Positions 16,838 through 25,120 of a DNA stretch of 45,489 nucleotides are shown here, one piece after another. The DNA is from Lachnospiraceae bacterium (GTDB lineage Bacteria > Bacillota > Clostridia > Lachnospirales > Lachnospiraceae), in the NCBI GenBank assembly GCA_017618195.1, contig JAFZUW010000023.1, forward strand, positions 1 to 45,489, read 5' to 3'. How positions within the stretch are numbered: position 1 is the first letter of the stretch; every line of letters begins with the position of its first letter. A program made the translations under genes and the position numbers. Under the pieces are notes generated by a model. The model did no database searches and was not told the origin of the DNA. It was given only the letters and a program-made list of their open reading frames with translations.

Positions 16838-18119
16838 GGTTGTATCCTCCCCTCTTGTCTTCCACGATGGTGCCTTCCTGCAGAACAACGACACGCTTCT
16901 GCATGCGGTTTACCACTTCTCTGTCATGGGTTACGATAACAACCGTCGTTCCGCGGCGGTTAATTTCTTCGAGAAGAGACATGATCTCGTATGAGTTCTG
17001 CGGGTCCAGGTTACCGGTCGGCTCGTCAGCGAGAATGATCATCGGATTGTTGACCAATGCCCGCGCGATTGCCACACGCTGCTGTTCACCGCCCGAGAGC
17101 TCGTTCGGGAAGCTCTTATACTTCTGCGAAAGTCCTACGAGATGAAGCACTTTGGATACTTCCTTCGGGATGTTTCTCTTGGGCGCTCCGACAACTCTCT
17201 GGGCAAATGCCACGTTGTCGTACACGCTCCGGTCCGGCAGAAGCCGGAAATCCTGAAAGACGATTCCGATGTTACGGCGGTATTTGGATACCTGCCGTTT
17301 TCTGAGCTTAGCGAGGTTTTTGCCTGCAATGAGGATCTGCCCTGCCGAAGGAGAAATCTCCCTCATCATCAGACGGATCATCGTGGATTTACCCGATCCG
17401 CTCGGACCGACGATAAATACGAAGTCGCCTTTCCGAATGGAAAAGGAAACATCCGTAAGCGCCACGCTGTCCTCAATCTGACCCTCGTATTCCTTGTGTA
17501 CGTGATCAAAAACGATAACCGGCTTTTCTTCCATCGGTCCCTCGGCTCCCACATTGTAAACCGAGACACTTCCGTCCCCCTCAGCCGTCTTATTCTCTTC
17601 GTCCTTCAATTCGGTTTCGTCGGAAGGCATCTTAAAGAATATATCGTCGAAATTGGCAAGCTTCTGTGAAGTCTTCTCCGCGGAATGCTCCGCTGCGGAG
17701 ATAATGTTCTTAAAGTGGTCCGTCGAAGCTGCTTCGTCTTCCTTGTCCGCTGCTTCGCTTACCTTGTCCGTTACCTCTTCCGCCGCTTCTTCGGCTGCAT
17801 CCGCCGCTTTGTCCGCTACTTCGGTGACTGCCTCGGCCGCCTTGTCCGCTGCATCTGCTGCCGCTTCGCTGACCGTCTCGGCCGCTTCGCTCAATGCTTC
17901 TTCTGCTTTGCTGATTGTCTCTTCCGAGGACTCCGTCACTTCGGCAGCCGCTTCCGCAACCGCTTCCTTCACATCGTCTGCTGCCTGTACCGCAGTCTCC
18001 GTTATGTCACGGGATACCTCTTCCGCTGCCGTTACGGCCGCTTCCGTTACGGCTTCCGCTGCCTTTACCGTTTCCTCTTCTGCCGCTGTTACCGGCAGAT
18101 TGTCTCTTTGTTCCGTCAT
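16830..18119 (-). CDS. ftsE: FtsE ATPase with a ~195-residue Ala/Glu-rich N-terminal extension
   Basis: Residues ~196-429 are a complete FtsE: Walker A GPSGSGKST, signature LSGGEQQRVAIARA, Walker B IILADEPTGNLD and switch THDRE. FtsE is normally ~230 residues; this frame is 429. Residues 1-195 are low-complexity Ala/Glu/Thr/Val/Asp sequence of the form AAEEVTEAAADAADKAAEA, likely one long amphipathic helix, followed by a short linker. The distal ATG at 18119 has a strong GGAGG 4 bases upstream. An internal ATG at 17534 has a weak GAGGGA 3 bases away and would give a normal FtsE, so two isoforms are possible. ftsX overlaps its end. Confidence 0.92.
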   Translation of the reverse strand: MTEQRDNLPVTAAEEETVKAAEAVTEAAVTAAEEVSRDITETAVQAADDVKEAVAEAAAEVTESSEETISKAEEALSEAAETVSEAAADAADKAAEAVTEVADKAADAAEEAAEEVTDKVSEAADKEDEAASTDHFKNIISAAEHSAEKTSQKLANFDDIFFKMPSDETELKDEENKTAEGDGSVSVYNVGAEGPMEEKPVIVFDHVHKEYEGQIEDSVALTDVSFSIRKGDFVFIVGPSGSGKSTMIRLMMREISPSAGQILIAGKNLAKLRKRQVSKYRRNIGIVFQDFRLLPDRSVYDNVAFAQRVVGAPKRNIPKEVSKVLHLVGLSQKYKSFPNELSGGEQQRVAIARALVNNPMIILADEPTGNLDPQNSYEIMSLLEEINRRGTTVVIVTHDREVVNRMQKRVVVLQEGTIVEDKRGGYNRG

Positions 18120-18154
18120 CTTTCCTCCGCAATGCCGCTACCGGCACTGTCTCA

Positions 18155-19243
18155 CTAATTTTCCAGGCTTTCCATATACTTCATGTACTTAACGACCATC
18201 AGCGCGATCTTAAACGTGATGGCGTCGTCAAATACGCGAAGGTTCAGGTTTGTGCTCTTCTGGAGCTTGTCCAGACGATACACAAGCGTATTCCGGTGAA
18301 TATACAATTCTCTGGAAGTTTCCGATACGTTCAGGCTGTTCTCAAAGAATTTGTTGATCGTCACCAATGTTTCATCGTCGAAATCATCGGGGGATTTGCC
18401 GTCGAAGATCTCACGGATAAACATTTTGCAAAGCGGCATCGGAAGCTGGAAGATCAGACGTCCGATTCCGAGGTTGTTGTATGCGACAACCTTCCGCTCA
18501 CTGTAGAAAATCTTGCCGACATCAAGCGCCATCTTCGCTTCCTTGTAAGAACGCGAGATGTCCTTGATCTCGTTTACGATCGTTCCGTAAGCCACATGTA
18601 CCTTGCTCATGGCTTCGGTGTTCAGCATGTCCACGATCACCTTTGCGGTGCTCATCAGGTTATCATAATTGTCAGACTGCTTTAATTCCTTGACAATGAT
18701 GATGTTCCGCTCGTCCACTGCCGTAATGAAATCATGCGGCTTTCCGGCGAACAGCGAGCGTACCGTTTCAAGTGCGTTCGTGTCCTTTTCGTTCTTCGTT
18801 TCGATCAAATATACAACCCTGCGGGTATCGGTTTCGATGTGTAACTTCTTGGCCCGGTTATAGATATCCACCAGAAGCAGGTTATCGAGGAGCAGATTCT
18901 TAATAAAGTTATCCTTATCGAAGCGTTCCTTGTAAGCCACAAGAAGACTCTGCAGCTGGAAGGTCACAATCTTTCCGACCATGTAAACGTCGTCGGACTC
19001 TCCGCGCACAAGCAGAATGTACTCTAACTGATGGTCGTCGTAAACCTTAAAGAACTGGCATTCCGAAATTACCTGGCTGTCCGCCGGGGAATCGGCAAAT
19101 GCGGCCACGGTCGCCTCATATTCGTCCGTATTGTTCATTGTGGATGCCAGGGGCTTGCCCTCCGTATCCATAACGCATAAGTCAACGCGGGTGATCGACT
19201 TCATTCCGTCAATCGTATTCTGAAGGATTTGGTTTGAAATCAT
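18155..19243 (-). CDS. PucR/CdaR-family transcriptional regulator
   Basis: The 362-residue cytoplasmic protein has an N-terminal sensor region (~1-130) resembling the sugar-diacid recognition part of CdaR, a middle GGDEF-like fold (~140-280), and the C-terminal PucR helix-turn-helix (~300-355: NVSETSRELYIHRNTLVYRLDKL). The last motif is diagnostic. It lies 35 bases before ftsE under a shared promoter. The ligand is not evident. The AGGAGA site is unusually far from the ATG (about 17 bases), with a closer AAAGG about 12 away, so translation may be weak or the start differs. Confidence 0.85.
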   Translation of the reverse strand: MISNQILQNTIDGMKSITRVDLCVMDTEGKPLASTMNNTDEYEATVAAFADSPADSQVISECQFFKVYDDHQLEYILLVRGESDDVYMVGKIVTFQLQSLLVAYKERFDKDNFIKNLLLDNLLLVDIYNRAKKLHIETDTRRVVYLIETKNEKDTNALETVRSLFAGKPHDFITAVDERNIIIVKELKQSDNYDNLMSTAKVIVDMLNTEAMSKVHVAYGTIVNEIKDISRSYKEAKMALDVGKIFYSERKVVAYNNLGIGRLIFQLPMPLCKMFIREIFDGKSPDDFDDETLVTINKFFENSLNVSETSRELYIHRNTLVYRLDKLQKSTNLNLRVFDDAITFKIALMVVKYMKYMESLEN

Positions 19244-19346
19244 GAGATTACCGGACCTTTCTCCTGAATCAGGTAAATTTTATTATAAATGCTCGGCTCC
19301 GCGGGCTTTCCGGATATGCCTTTTAAGCCCAAATAAACCTATTGTT

Positions 19347-19375
19347 ATTCTACCATTATAGACCGCCGGACGCAA
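19347..19375 (-). promoter_or_regulatory. Promoter of the regulator-ftsEX operon
   Basis: On the minus strand TTGCGT (19375-19370), 17 bases, TAGAAT (19352-19347), about 100 bases before the regulator start. The rest of 19244-19480 is AT-rich leader and spacer with no gene visible. Confidence 0.55.
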
Positions 19376-19480
19376 GAAAAAATTGGCTCTGAAACACAAT
19401 TATTACAGATTCGTCACGAAATGGACACAGAATGAAAAACAAGGGCAGCGCGTCGCATTTGCCGCGGGAAAATGAGATGC

Positions 19481-19512
19481 AAAAACGGGGCGGAAGAACC
19501 TCTTCCGCCCCG
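19481..19512 (-). terminator. Terminator of the transglutaminase-like pair
   Basis: On the minus strand CGGGGCGGAAGA (19512-19501) pairs perfectly with TCTTCCGCCCCG (19497-19486) with an ACC-size loop, followed by five Ts. It starts 9 bases after the stop at 19522. Confidence 0.9.
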
Positions 19513-19521
19513 CTCAACCGG

Positions 19522-20322
19522 TCATGGTATACGTCTTTTCGGAACCTCCGGATCGTCGAAAGGCCCGACGTCGCCGAGATATCCCATCTTCGCACGCGTT
19601 TCGTAATTTACGGTGTCCGAGGGCGGATAATCCGACTTTTCCCAATAATGCTCCGTCTCCTCGAAAAATGCCGATGTTTCGTTGAAATAATCGAAGTAAA
19701 CTTCTTTCTTTCCGTCCCAGCCCCAGCACGGATCGACATGGTACCAGTACGGTCCGATCTTGACCATGTTCCAGCCGTGCGCGTTGCGTTCGTAGTGTGC
19801 CTGTCCGGTCACTTCAATGCACTCGATCCCTGCCATGGAACAAAGCAGACGGAAGGATGAAGAGTACCCCGTGCAGATGGCGATGCCGTTCACAAGAGCG
19901 CCGTAGGCATTGCAGCTGTCTGGCTTTACGCCTTCCAGCGAATAATACCCCGGATCGTACTTCACATAGCCCGCCACATATTCGTAAATGGCCTTCTCCG
20001 CTTCCGGAAGCGTTAATTCCCTGTCGCCGAGAATTTCCGCAAGGATCACCGCACAGAGGTCATAAAGTTCGAGATCCAGCGGGTCGGTTAACAGCTCGCG
20101 GTTCTTACTGAGGTAAGCCGTGACGATCTCGGGATTGTATCCGCTCTCGTAATTCTCGGTATGATAAACCGGCTCCTGCTGAGTCGGTTTTGCCGTCGGA
20201 ACGGCAGTGTTTTCGGGCGTAACGGAAACCGCCCCGCCTCCCGGCTTATGCGCGCCGCACCCCTGCAGCAGAAACACTGCAAGCAGTATCGGCAGCAGCC
20301 GAAACCTTCTCCTCTTTTTCAT
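19522..20322 (-). CDS. Transglutaminase-like lipoprotein (short paralogue)
   Basis: The 266-residue lipoprotein (lipobox LLQGC, Cys ~22) has a transglutaminase/cysteine-peptidase core: GIAICTGYSSSFRLLC (catalytic Cys), NAHGWNMVKIG (His) and YHVDPCWGWDG (Asp). The triad is complete, so a cross-linking or peptidase activity outside the membrane is possible. The substrate is unknown. Just before the core, LEGVKPDSCNAYGALVNG matches the downstream half of the neighbouring paralogue. It begins 17 bases after that gene and was probably produced by tandem duplication, without the N-terminal DUF4358 part. Confidence 0.85.
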   Translation of the reverse strand: MKKRRRFRLLPILLAVFLLQGCGAHKPGGGAVSVTPENTAVPTAKPTQQEPVYHTENYESGYNPEIVTAYLSKNRELLTDPLDLELYDLCAVILAEILGDRELTLPEAEKAIYEYVAGYVKYDPGYYSLEGVKPDSCNAYGALVNGIAICTGYSSSFRLLCSMAGIECIEVTGQAHYERNAHGWNMVKIGPYWYHVDPCWGWDGKKEVYFDYFNETSAFFEETEHYWEKSDYPPSDTVNYETRAKMGYLGDVGPFDDPEVPKRRIP

Positions 20323-20339
20323 TTTTCTCTCCCCAAATA

Positions 20340-21692
20340 CTAACTTTCAAACCAGATCTTCGGAGTTTCCGGAGATTCATACGATACGTTCGGATCAAGA
20401 TTCAGATCGCCGTAGCCGACATTTTTACGCTGATCGTAGTTCAGCTTGTCCGCCTCGGGAAGTCCCGTCTTGTCCCAATAATGTTCGCTTTTCGTCATCT
20501 TGTCTTCGTTGACGTTGAAATACGTCCAGCTGACTCTTCCGTCGCCGTAGTCGCCCCAGCACGGGTCAATGTAATACCAGCACGGTCCGAGTTTGATCAT
20601 GTTCCAGCCGTGGTCTTCATGCTGGAAATATGCTGTTCCGGTTACATCGATGCACTCGATTCCGATTGAGCTGCACAGAAGACGGAACAAGGTCGAGTAG
20701 CCCGTACAGATGCCCTCTCCGGTGAACAGTGCGCCGTAAGGGTTGTCGGAATTGACCTTCTGGCCTTCCAGGGAATAATGGCCGTAATCGTAATCCACGT
20801 TAAGTACGACATACGAATAAATCTTACGCTCGGCTTCGATCATCGTCATTTCCTTGCCTGCGAACATATCCGAAAGGATTTCGCGGCAGCGGTCGTAAAT
20901 CTGCAGATCCTGCGGGTCGGTAAGCATGTCTCTGCGGCCCGTCCGGATTGCTTCGGGAAGCACCGGATTGAATCCGCTTTCGTATTTGCCGCGGTAATAT
21001 TCGTTCGGATCCGGTTCTGCAGTCGGAGTGATCGGAACGACCACGGGGGTAGGCTCGTCCGTAGGCGTCGGAGTCTCGGTGGGCGCTTCGGTAGGCGTAG
21101 GGGTAGGCGTGGATTCGGCAGGATCCGTGTTCCGCTCCTTCTTCTTACCCTTCTTCAGCAGATATTCGATTGCTTCCACCGCGCCGTCCACATCCTCACA
21201 CACGAGGAAGATCACGTATTTATCGTAGGTCAGGATTCTGCCCTTCTTCAGTTTGGCCGCCTGCTCCGGAGCATATCCGGTAAATGCGTCGATTCTCGAT
21301 TCCAAACGGAACTGAAACATCTCCTTGACCCTATCGCGGTCGGACGCCTTCGGAACGACTGCCGCGGCCACCTCGTCCGCGTTGGCCTGCGTGCATCCGA
21401 CATACAGGAAATCCGAAGCGATGCCGCTTTTTGAGAAGTCTTCCACATTGTAGCAAAGCTCAAAATAGATGTCGCGGTTCTCGGGCTCATAAAGATCGAA
21501 TTTTTCAATCGCGCCTCCCGCAAAGTCGGTCTGGCTTTCCGTTACCGCCTCGCAGATGTCCTGCGCGGATACATTCTTGTATTCCTTTATCTTCTTATCG
21601 TCTTCATCCTGCTTGCCGCAGGCTGTAATGCTCAACATCAAAATCAGTGCCAAGGCATACGCGCATACCTTATAAATGAATCCTCTTTTCAT
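20340..21692 (-). CDS. DUF4358 plus transglutaminase-like lipoprotein
   Basis: The 450-residue lipoprotein (lipobox LSITAC) has an N-terminal DUF4358-like domain (~35-180: DICEAVTESQTD, SGIASDFLYVG), a Thr/Pro/Glu linker (~190-225, TPTPTPTEAPTE) and a C-terminal transglutaminase core (~270-430). The core has GEGICTGYSTLFRLLC (Cys), EDHGWNMIKLG (His) and YYIDPCWGD (Asp). I chose ATG at 21692 rather than the upstream frame opening, because a lipoprotein signal starts there and GAGGGAG precedes it. It would be tethered to the outer membrane face. The role of DUF4358 is unknown. It is first of a two-gene operon with its shorter paralogue. Confidence 0.85.
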   Translation of the reverse strand: MKRGFIYKVCAYALALILMLSITACGKQDEDDKKIKEYKNVSAQDICEAVTESQTDFAGGAIEKFDLYEPENRDIYFELCYNVEDFSKSGIASDFLYVGCTQANADEVAAAVVPKASDRDRVKEMFQFRLESRIDAFTGYAPEQAAKLKKGRILTYDKYVIFLVCEDVDGAVEAIEYLLKKGKKKERNTDPAESTPTPTPTEAPTETPTPTDEPTPVVVPITPTAEPDPNEYYRGKYESGFNPVLPEAIRTGRRDMLTDPQDLQIYDRCREILSDMFAGKEMTMIEAERKIYSYVVLNVDYDYGHYSLEGQKVNSDNPYGALFTGEGICTGYSTLFRLLCSSIGIECIDVTGTAYFQHEDHGWNMIKLGPCWYYIDPCWGDYGDGRVSWTYFNVNEDKMTKSEHYWDKTGLPEADKLNYDQRKNVGYGDLNLDPNVSYESPETPKIWFES

Positions 21693-21726
21693 TCTTTCTT
21701 TTTCTCCCTCACATTCACAAAAGTAC

Positions 21727-21751
21727 AAGCCTGCCGATAATCGGCAGGCTT
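21727..21751 (-). terminator. Terminator after the MsmK-type ATPase gene
   Basis: AAGCCTGCCGA-TAA-TCGGCAGGCTT is a perfect 11-bp hairpin 25 bases after the stop at 21776. The T-rich tract after it is short and interrupted. Confidence 0.75.
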
Positions 21752-21775
21752 GTTAAAAAATTTCCGGTTAATCGA

Positions 21776-22888
21776 TTAGTGGGTAATGATCTGCTCGGTC
21801 TCCTTATCGAAGATGTGCATCTTCGCAAGATCCATAGCAATCGTAATGGTATCGCCCGGTCTTGCAGTCGTACGAGGATCAACACGAGCGGTAATGTCAT
21901 AGTCATCAACGGAGAAGTACAGGAATACTTCGGCACCGAGCAGCTCGTATACACGAACGGTAGCTGCGAAGGAAGCTTCCGGATGAGCCATGATGAAGTC
22001 TTCGTTGTCCTTGATATCCTCAGGACGGATACCGAGTACAACTTCTCTGTCCTCATAACCGCCATCGATGAGCTTCTTAGCTCTCGACTCGGGAACAAGG
22101 ATACGGTTGGAACCGAAGTTAAGGTAAACATCGCCGCCCTCAACGGAAACGATGCAATCCAGGAAGTTCATCTGAGGAGATCCCATGAATCCTGCTACAA
22201 ACAGGTTGCCCGGCTTGTCGTACAGGTTCTGAGGAGTATCAACCTGCTGGATGACACCATCCTTCATAACTACGATTCTGGTACCGAGGGTCATAGCCTC
22301 TGTCTGGTCATGTGTTACGTAGATGATCGTAGCTTCCAGTCTCTGATGGATCTTGGAAATCTCAATTCTCATCTGTACACGGAGCTTAGCATCCAAGTTG
22401 GAAAGCGGCTCGTCCATAAGGAATACCTTAGGATTACGTACGATAGCACGTCCCATGGCTACACGCTGTCTCTGACCACCGGAGAGAGCCTTCGGCTTAC
22501 GGTCAAGGAGCTGTTCGATACCGAGAATCTTAGCAGCCTCGTTAACGAGCTTTTCAATCTGGTCCTTCGGAACCTTACGGAGTTTCAGACCGAATGCCAT
22601 ATTGTCGAATACCGACATATGAGGATACAGAGCGTAGTTCTGGAATACCATTGCGATATCTCTGTCCTTAGGCTCAACGTCGTTCATCAGTCTGTCACCG
22701 ATGTAAAGCTCACCGGCGGTAATTTCTTCCAAACCTGCGATCATACGAAGTGTGGTGGACTTACCACATCCGGAAGGACCTACGAAGATGATGAACTCCT
22801 GATCCTTGATGTCAAGGTTGAAATCCTTAACTGCAACAAATCCGTTCGGATATGTCTTGTTAATGTTAATCAGCTTTAAACTTGCCAT
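21776..22888 (-). CDS. MsmK/UgpC-type sugar ABC transporter ATPase
   Basis: The 370-residue ATPase has Walker [13 protein letters not shown], the Q-loop [13 protein letters not shown], signature [14 protein letters not shown], Walker [13 protein letters not shown] and a TOBE-type C-terminus (~240-365). The start [16 protein letters not shown] follows GGAGG. No permease or binding protein genes adjoin it. In Firmicutes, stand-alone MsmK/MsmX ATPases energise several carbohydrate importers encoded elsewhere, which fits here. Codon use differs somewhat from neighbours (more AAG, CTT and GTA runs), typical of highly expressed genes. Confidence 0.93.
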   Translation of the reverse strand: MASLKLININKTYPNGFVAVKDFNLDIKDQEFIIFVGPSGCGKSTTLRMIAGLEEITAGELYIGDRLMNDVEPKDRDIAMVFQNYALYPHMSVFDNMAFGLKLRKVPKDQIEKLVNEAAKILGIEQLLDRKPKALSGGQRQRVAMGRAIVRNPKVFLMDEPLSNLDAKLRVQMRIEISKIHQRLEATIIYVTHDQTEAMTLGTRIVVMKDGVIQQVDTPQNLYDKPGNLFVAGFMGSPQMNFLDCIVSVEGGDVYLNFGSNRILVPESRAKKLIDGGYEDREVVLGIRPEDIKDNEDFIMAHPEASFAATVRVYELLGAEVFLYFSVDDYDITARVDPRTTARPGDTITIAMDLAKMHIFDKETEQIITH

Positions 22889-23047
22889 TATTTTGCCTCC
22901 TGATATTATATATGTGCGCAATATTCACACAAAATAGCATAGCATCATGATACACAAGAGTGCCCGAAATTGCCATATCGCAAATTACCAAAGAAGATTT
23001 GCATGTTTTGTTAAAAATGACCAACTATTGCACTTTGCGAAATATTG

Positions 23048-23091
23048 TTGGGAATTTTTCCCAATTTTTCATCCGGAAAACTGTTTATAAT
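23048..23091 (+). promoter_or_regulatory. Probable operator and promoter of the SDR gene
   Basis: TATAAT is at 23086-23091 with only a weak -35 region. TTGGGAA-TTT-TTCCCAA, a perfect 7-bp inverted repeat at 23048-23064, lies just upstream and could be a repressor or activator site. The divergent msmK-type gene starts at 22888. The rest of 22889-23225 is AT-rich with no gene I can support. Confidence 0.4.
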
Positions 23092-23225
23092 TGATAAATA
23101 CTGCTTGGGAATTGCTTTTTTTGTGGCATTTTGCTACACTGAAGCGGGTGCTTTCCGCATGTTTTCAAGGCGGAAATACCCGTATTCCGGTGCGAAATTA
23201 CCGAAAATACCACGGAGAAACCGTT

Positions 23226-23948
23226 ATGAAAACCTATTTAATCACCGGAGCCAGCGGCGGAATCGGCTCCGGTATCGCGAAAAAGCTCGCTTCGGAAGGA
23301 TGCCGTCTCGTACTGTTCGGCAACCGGAACGAAGCCGCTTTAAGAGAACTTGAAGAAACCCTTTCAAAGACCGTTCCGTGCAAAACCTTCCTCGGAGACC
23401 TGTCGGATGAGAAATTTGTCAAGAAGGCCGTGCGCGAATCACTTGCCGAATTCGGAAACATCGACGGTCTCGTACACGCCGCCGGCGTCGCTTCGATCGG
23501 ACTGATGACCGATCTCTCGCTTCCGGACTGGAATCGGCTGTTCGGCGTGAACCTTACCTCTGCGTTTCTGCTCTGCCGGGAGCTTGCTCCGCACATGATC
23601 TCAAAAAAGGACGGCCGCATCCTTCTCGTTTCGTCCGTCTGGGGAGGCCGCGGCGCTTCGTGTGAAGTTGCCTATTCCGCAACCAAGGGAGGCATGAACT
23701 CCTTCACGAAGGCGCTTGCCAAGGAACTTGCGCCGAGCGGCATCGCCGTCAACGCGCTGGCACCCGGTCTTGTCGATACGCCGATGAACAGCACGCTTTC
23801 CGAAGAAGAGCTTGCGGACGTGATCGAGGAAATCCCCGCCTGCCGCATGACCGATCCTGCGGAAGTCGCGGAGATGGTTTCGCTTTTACTGAAAGCACCC
23901 TCCTATCTGACCGGGCAGATCATCGGATTTGACGGCGGCTGGGAATAA
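23226..23948 (+). CDS. Short-chain dehydrogenase/reductase (FabG-like)
   Basis: The 240-residue SDR has the TGASGGIGSGIA cofactor loop, HAAGVA (the NNAG-equivalent), catalytic Ser in VSSVWG, and YSATKGG supplying Tyr and Lys. The C-terminus has NALAPGLVDTPM and ends GQIIGFDGGWE. It uses NAD(P)H to reduce a carbonyl substrate that cannot be named from sequence. FabG is possible but there are no fatty-acid genes nearby. I chose ATG at 23226 because GGAGAA lies just upstream and the SDR motif starts at residue 5; the longer frame is leader sequence. It is the only plus-strand gene for many kilobases on either side. Confidence 0.9.
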   Translation: MKTYLITGASGGIGSGIAKKLASEGCRLVLFGNRNEAALRELEETLSKTVPCKTFLGDLSDEKFVKKAVRESLAEFGNIDGLVHAAGVASIGLMTDLSLPDWNRLFGVNLTSAFLLCRELAPHMISKKDGRILLVSSVWGGRGASCEVAYSATKGGMNSFTKALAKELAPSGIAVNALAPGLVDTPMNSTLSEEELADVIEEIPACRMTDPAEVAEMVSLLLKAPSYLTGQIIGFDGGWE

Positions 23949-24056
23949 AGCCCGGACGCTGCCGGAGTATATCTGCATTGCAAGACTTCCGTAACAGCTC
24001 CGTTTCGGACGCCGCCCGAGTAATACGGTGTCCCAACGCAAACCGCAATCATTCAA

Positions 24057-24089
24057 AAAGCCCCTACGGCCGTGCGCCGCAGGGGCTTT
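24057..24089. terminator. Shared terminator between convergent SDR and amidase genes
   Basis: AAAGCCCCT (24057-24065) pairs with AGGGGCTTT (24081-24089) around a GC-rich loop. T-rich runs follow on the plus strand and shorter ones on the minus strand. It lies 4 bases from the amidase stop and about 110 bases after the SDR stop. Confidence 0.75.
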
Positions 24090-24092
24090 GTT

Positions 24093-24896
24093 TTACTTTG
24101 AATAATGTGAAATCAGGAATTTTGCCATAGCTTCGGCTTCGGCTGCCGCGAGCTTGCGGATTGCCTTATCATCCTTGATGTACTCGTAATCGATTGAGTT
24201 GTCCATGAAGCAGGATTCGAGGATGACTGCCGGAATTCCGAGCGATGAACCGTGACGGCAGATTGCGTAATAGTCAACCGGCACGCCGTTCTCATCGAAC
24301 GTGTCGCCGCTGTTTCTCGTTTCATAGCCGCGTCTCTTAAGTCCGAGCGACTCGGTCGCATCGAGAAGGGCGTTCGCCAATTCGATTGAAATGCCGTTGA
24401 TGTTCGGCTGCTTTGAAATACATACCATCGTGCCGCGCAGGTTGTGCGCATCCGATGCGTTCAGGTGAAGGCTTACAAGAATCTGCGCGCCGTTCTCTTT
24501 GGCAAATTCCACGCGCTTACGGAGATCCGTTCCGAGGTCGCTTGAGAAACAGTCGTTGGTCTCACGCGTCAGATACACTTCGATGTCCGGATAATGCTCA
24601 TTCAGATACGAGCGGATTTCTTTCGCAAGCTGAAGCACCAGGTTTCGTTCTTCGACTCCGTGGTACATGGCTCCGGTCCATTTGCCGCCGTGTCCGGGAT
24701 CCAGACACAAAATGTACGGCTTACGCGGAACCTCGGTCGGTGTCGGCGTCGGTGTCGCACTCGGCGTACCGCCCTGCGTCACGACTTTACTCAGATGATC
24801 GACCGGCTTATAATCTTCCTCTTCGTCCCCTCTTTCGCATGCGGTCGCCAGCATGCAGAGCATCATGATCAAACAAATAAATATATACTTTTTCAT
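24093..24896 (-). CDS. N-acetylmuramoyl-L-alanine amidase (Amidase_3), lipoprotein
   Basis: The 267-residue lipoprotein (lipobox LATAC) has a Thr/Pro linker (~45-55) and an Amidase_3 domain (~58-265). Zinc ligands are visible: LDPGHGG (His), VEERNLVLQL (Glu) and SLHLNAS (His), with catalytic Glu in ILESCFMDN. It cleaves the bond between N-acetylmuramic acid and L-Ala in peptidoglycan outside the membrane. The ATG lacks a Shine-Dalgarno site. A 14-codon frame with a good site ends 3 bases before the ATG, which suggests coupled translation. Confidence 0.92.
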   Translation of the reverse strand: MKKYIFICLIMMLCMLATACERGDEEEDYKPVDHLSKVVTQGGTPSATPTPTPTEVPRKPYILCLDPGHGGKWTGAMYHGVEERNLVLQLAKEIRSYLNEHYPDIEVYLTRETNDCFSSDLGTDLRKRVEFAKENGAQILVSLHLNASDAHNLRGTMVCISKQPNINGISIELANALLDATESLGLKRRGYETRNSGDTFDENGVPVDYYAICRHGSSLGIPAVILESCFMDNSIDYEYIKDDKAIRKLAAAEAEAMAKFLISHYSK

Positions 24897-24899
24897 AAA

Positions 24900-24944
24900 T
24901 CAATATATGGAAAAACGACAGGCTCGAAAGTCTTCGTGATTCAC
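24900..24944 (-). CDS. Possible 14-residue leader peptide ahead of the amidase
   Basis: AAGGGGG lies just upstream of a GTG at 24944 that opens a 14-codon frame (MNHEDFRACRFSIY), ending in TGA at 24902-24900. The amidase ATG follows after three bases and has no site of its own. Such spacing allows a terminating ribosome to restart. An ATG-TGA start-stop pair overlaps the same site, so the exact start is uncertain. No paralogue supports the peptide itself. Confidence 0.35.
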   Translation of the reverse strand: MNHEDFRACRFSIY

Positions 24945-24960
24945 ATTTCCCCCTTACTTA

Positions 24961-25001
24961 AAAACCTCCCCGAGTATAACACCCGGAGAGGATTTTTACA
25001 A
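24961..25001 (-). promoter_or_regulatory. Amidase promoter nested in a terminator hairpin
   Basis: On the minus strand TTGTAA (25001-24996), 17 bases, TATACT (24978-24973). The same bases form a hairpin: CCTCTCCG (24988-24981 region) with CGGGGAGG (24972-24965), followed by TTTTT, which can stop transcription of the preceding sensor-GGDEF-EAL gene. The -10 box lies in the hairpin loop. Confidence 0.55.
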
Positions 25002-25051
25002 TGATTTACATAAAAGATTCACAATTCTTTGACTCGTTTTTCACAACCGTT

Positions 25052-25117
25052 TTTTACGGCCGGCCGGACCGGATCAAGGCCGGATTTTACCGTGAACCGG
25101 ACCGGATCGAAGCCGGA
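25052..25117. repeat. 33-bp tandem direct repeat, two units
   Basis: Units 25052-25084 and 25085-25117 agree at 26 of 33 positions; both start TTTTAC and contain ACCGGACCGGATC and GCCGGA. They lie right after the stop of the sensor-GGDEF-EAL gene. Each unit is GC-rich and could fold, but no T run follows on the minus strand. Confidence 0.75.
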
Positions 25118-25120
25118 TCA

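Noticed and set aside
17653-18192. Ser/Ala-rich plus-strand frames
   Set aside because: Mirror of the repetitive FtsE extension, not independent genes.
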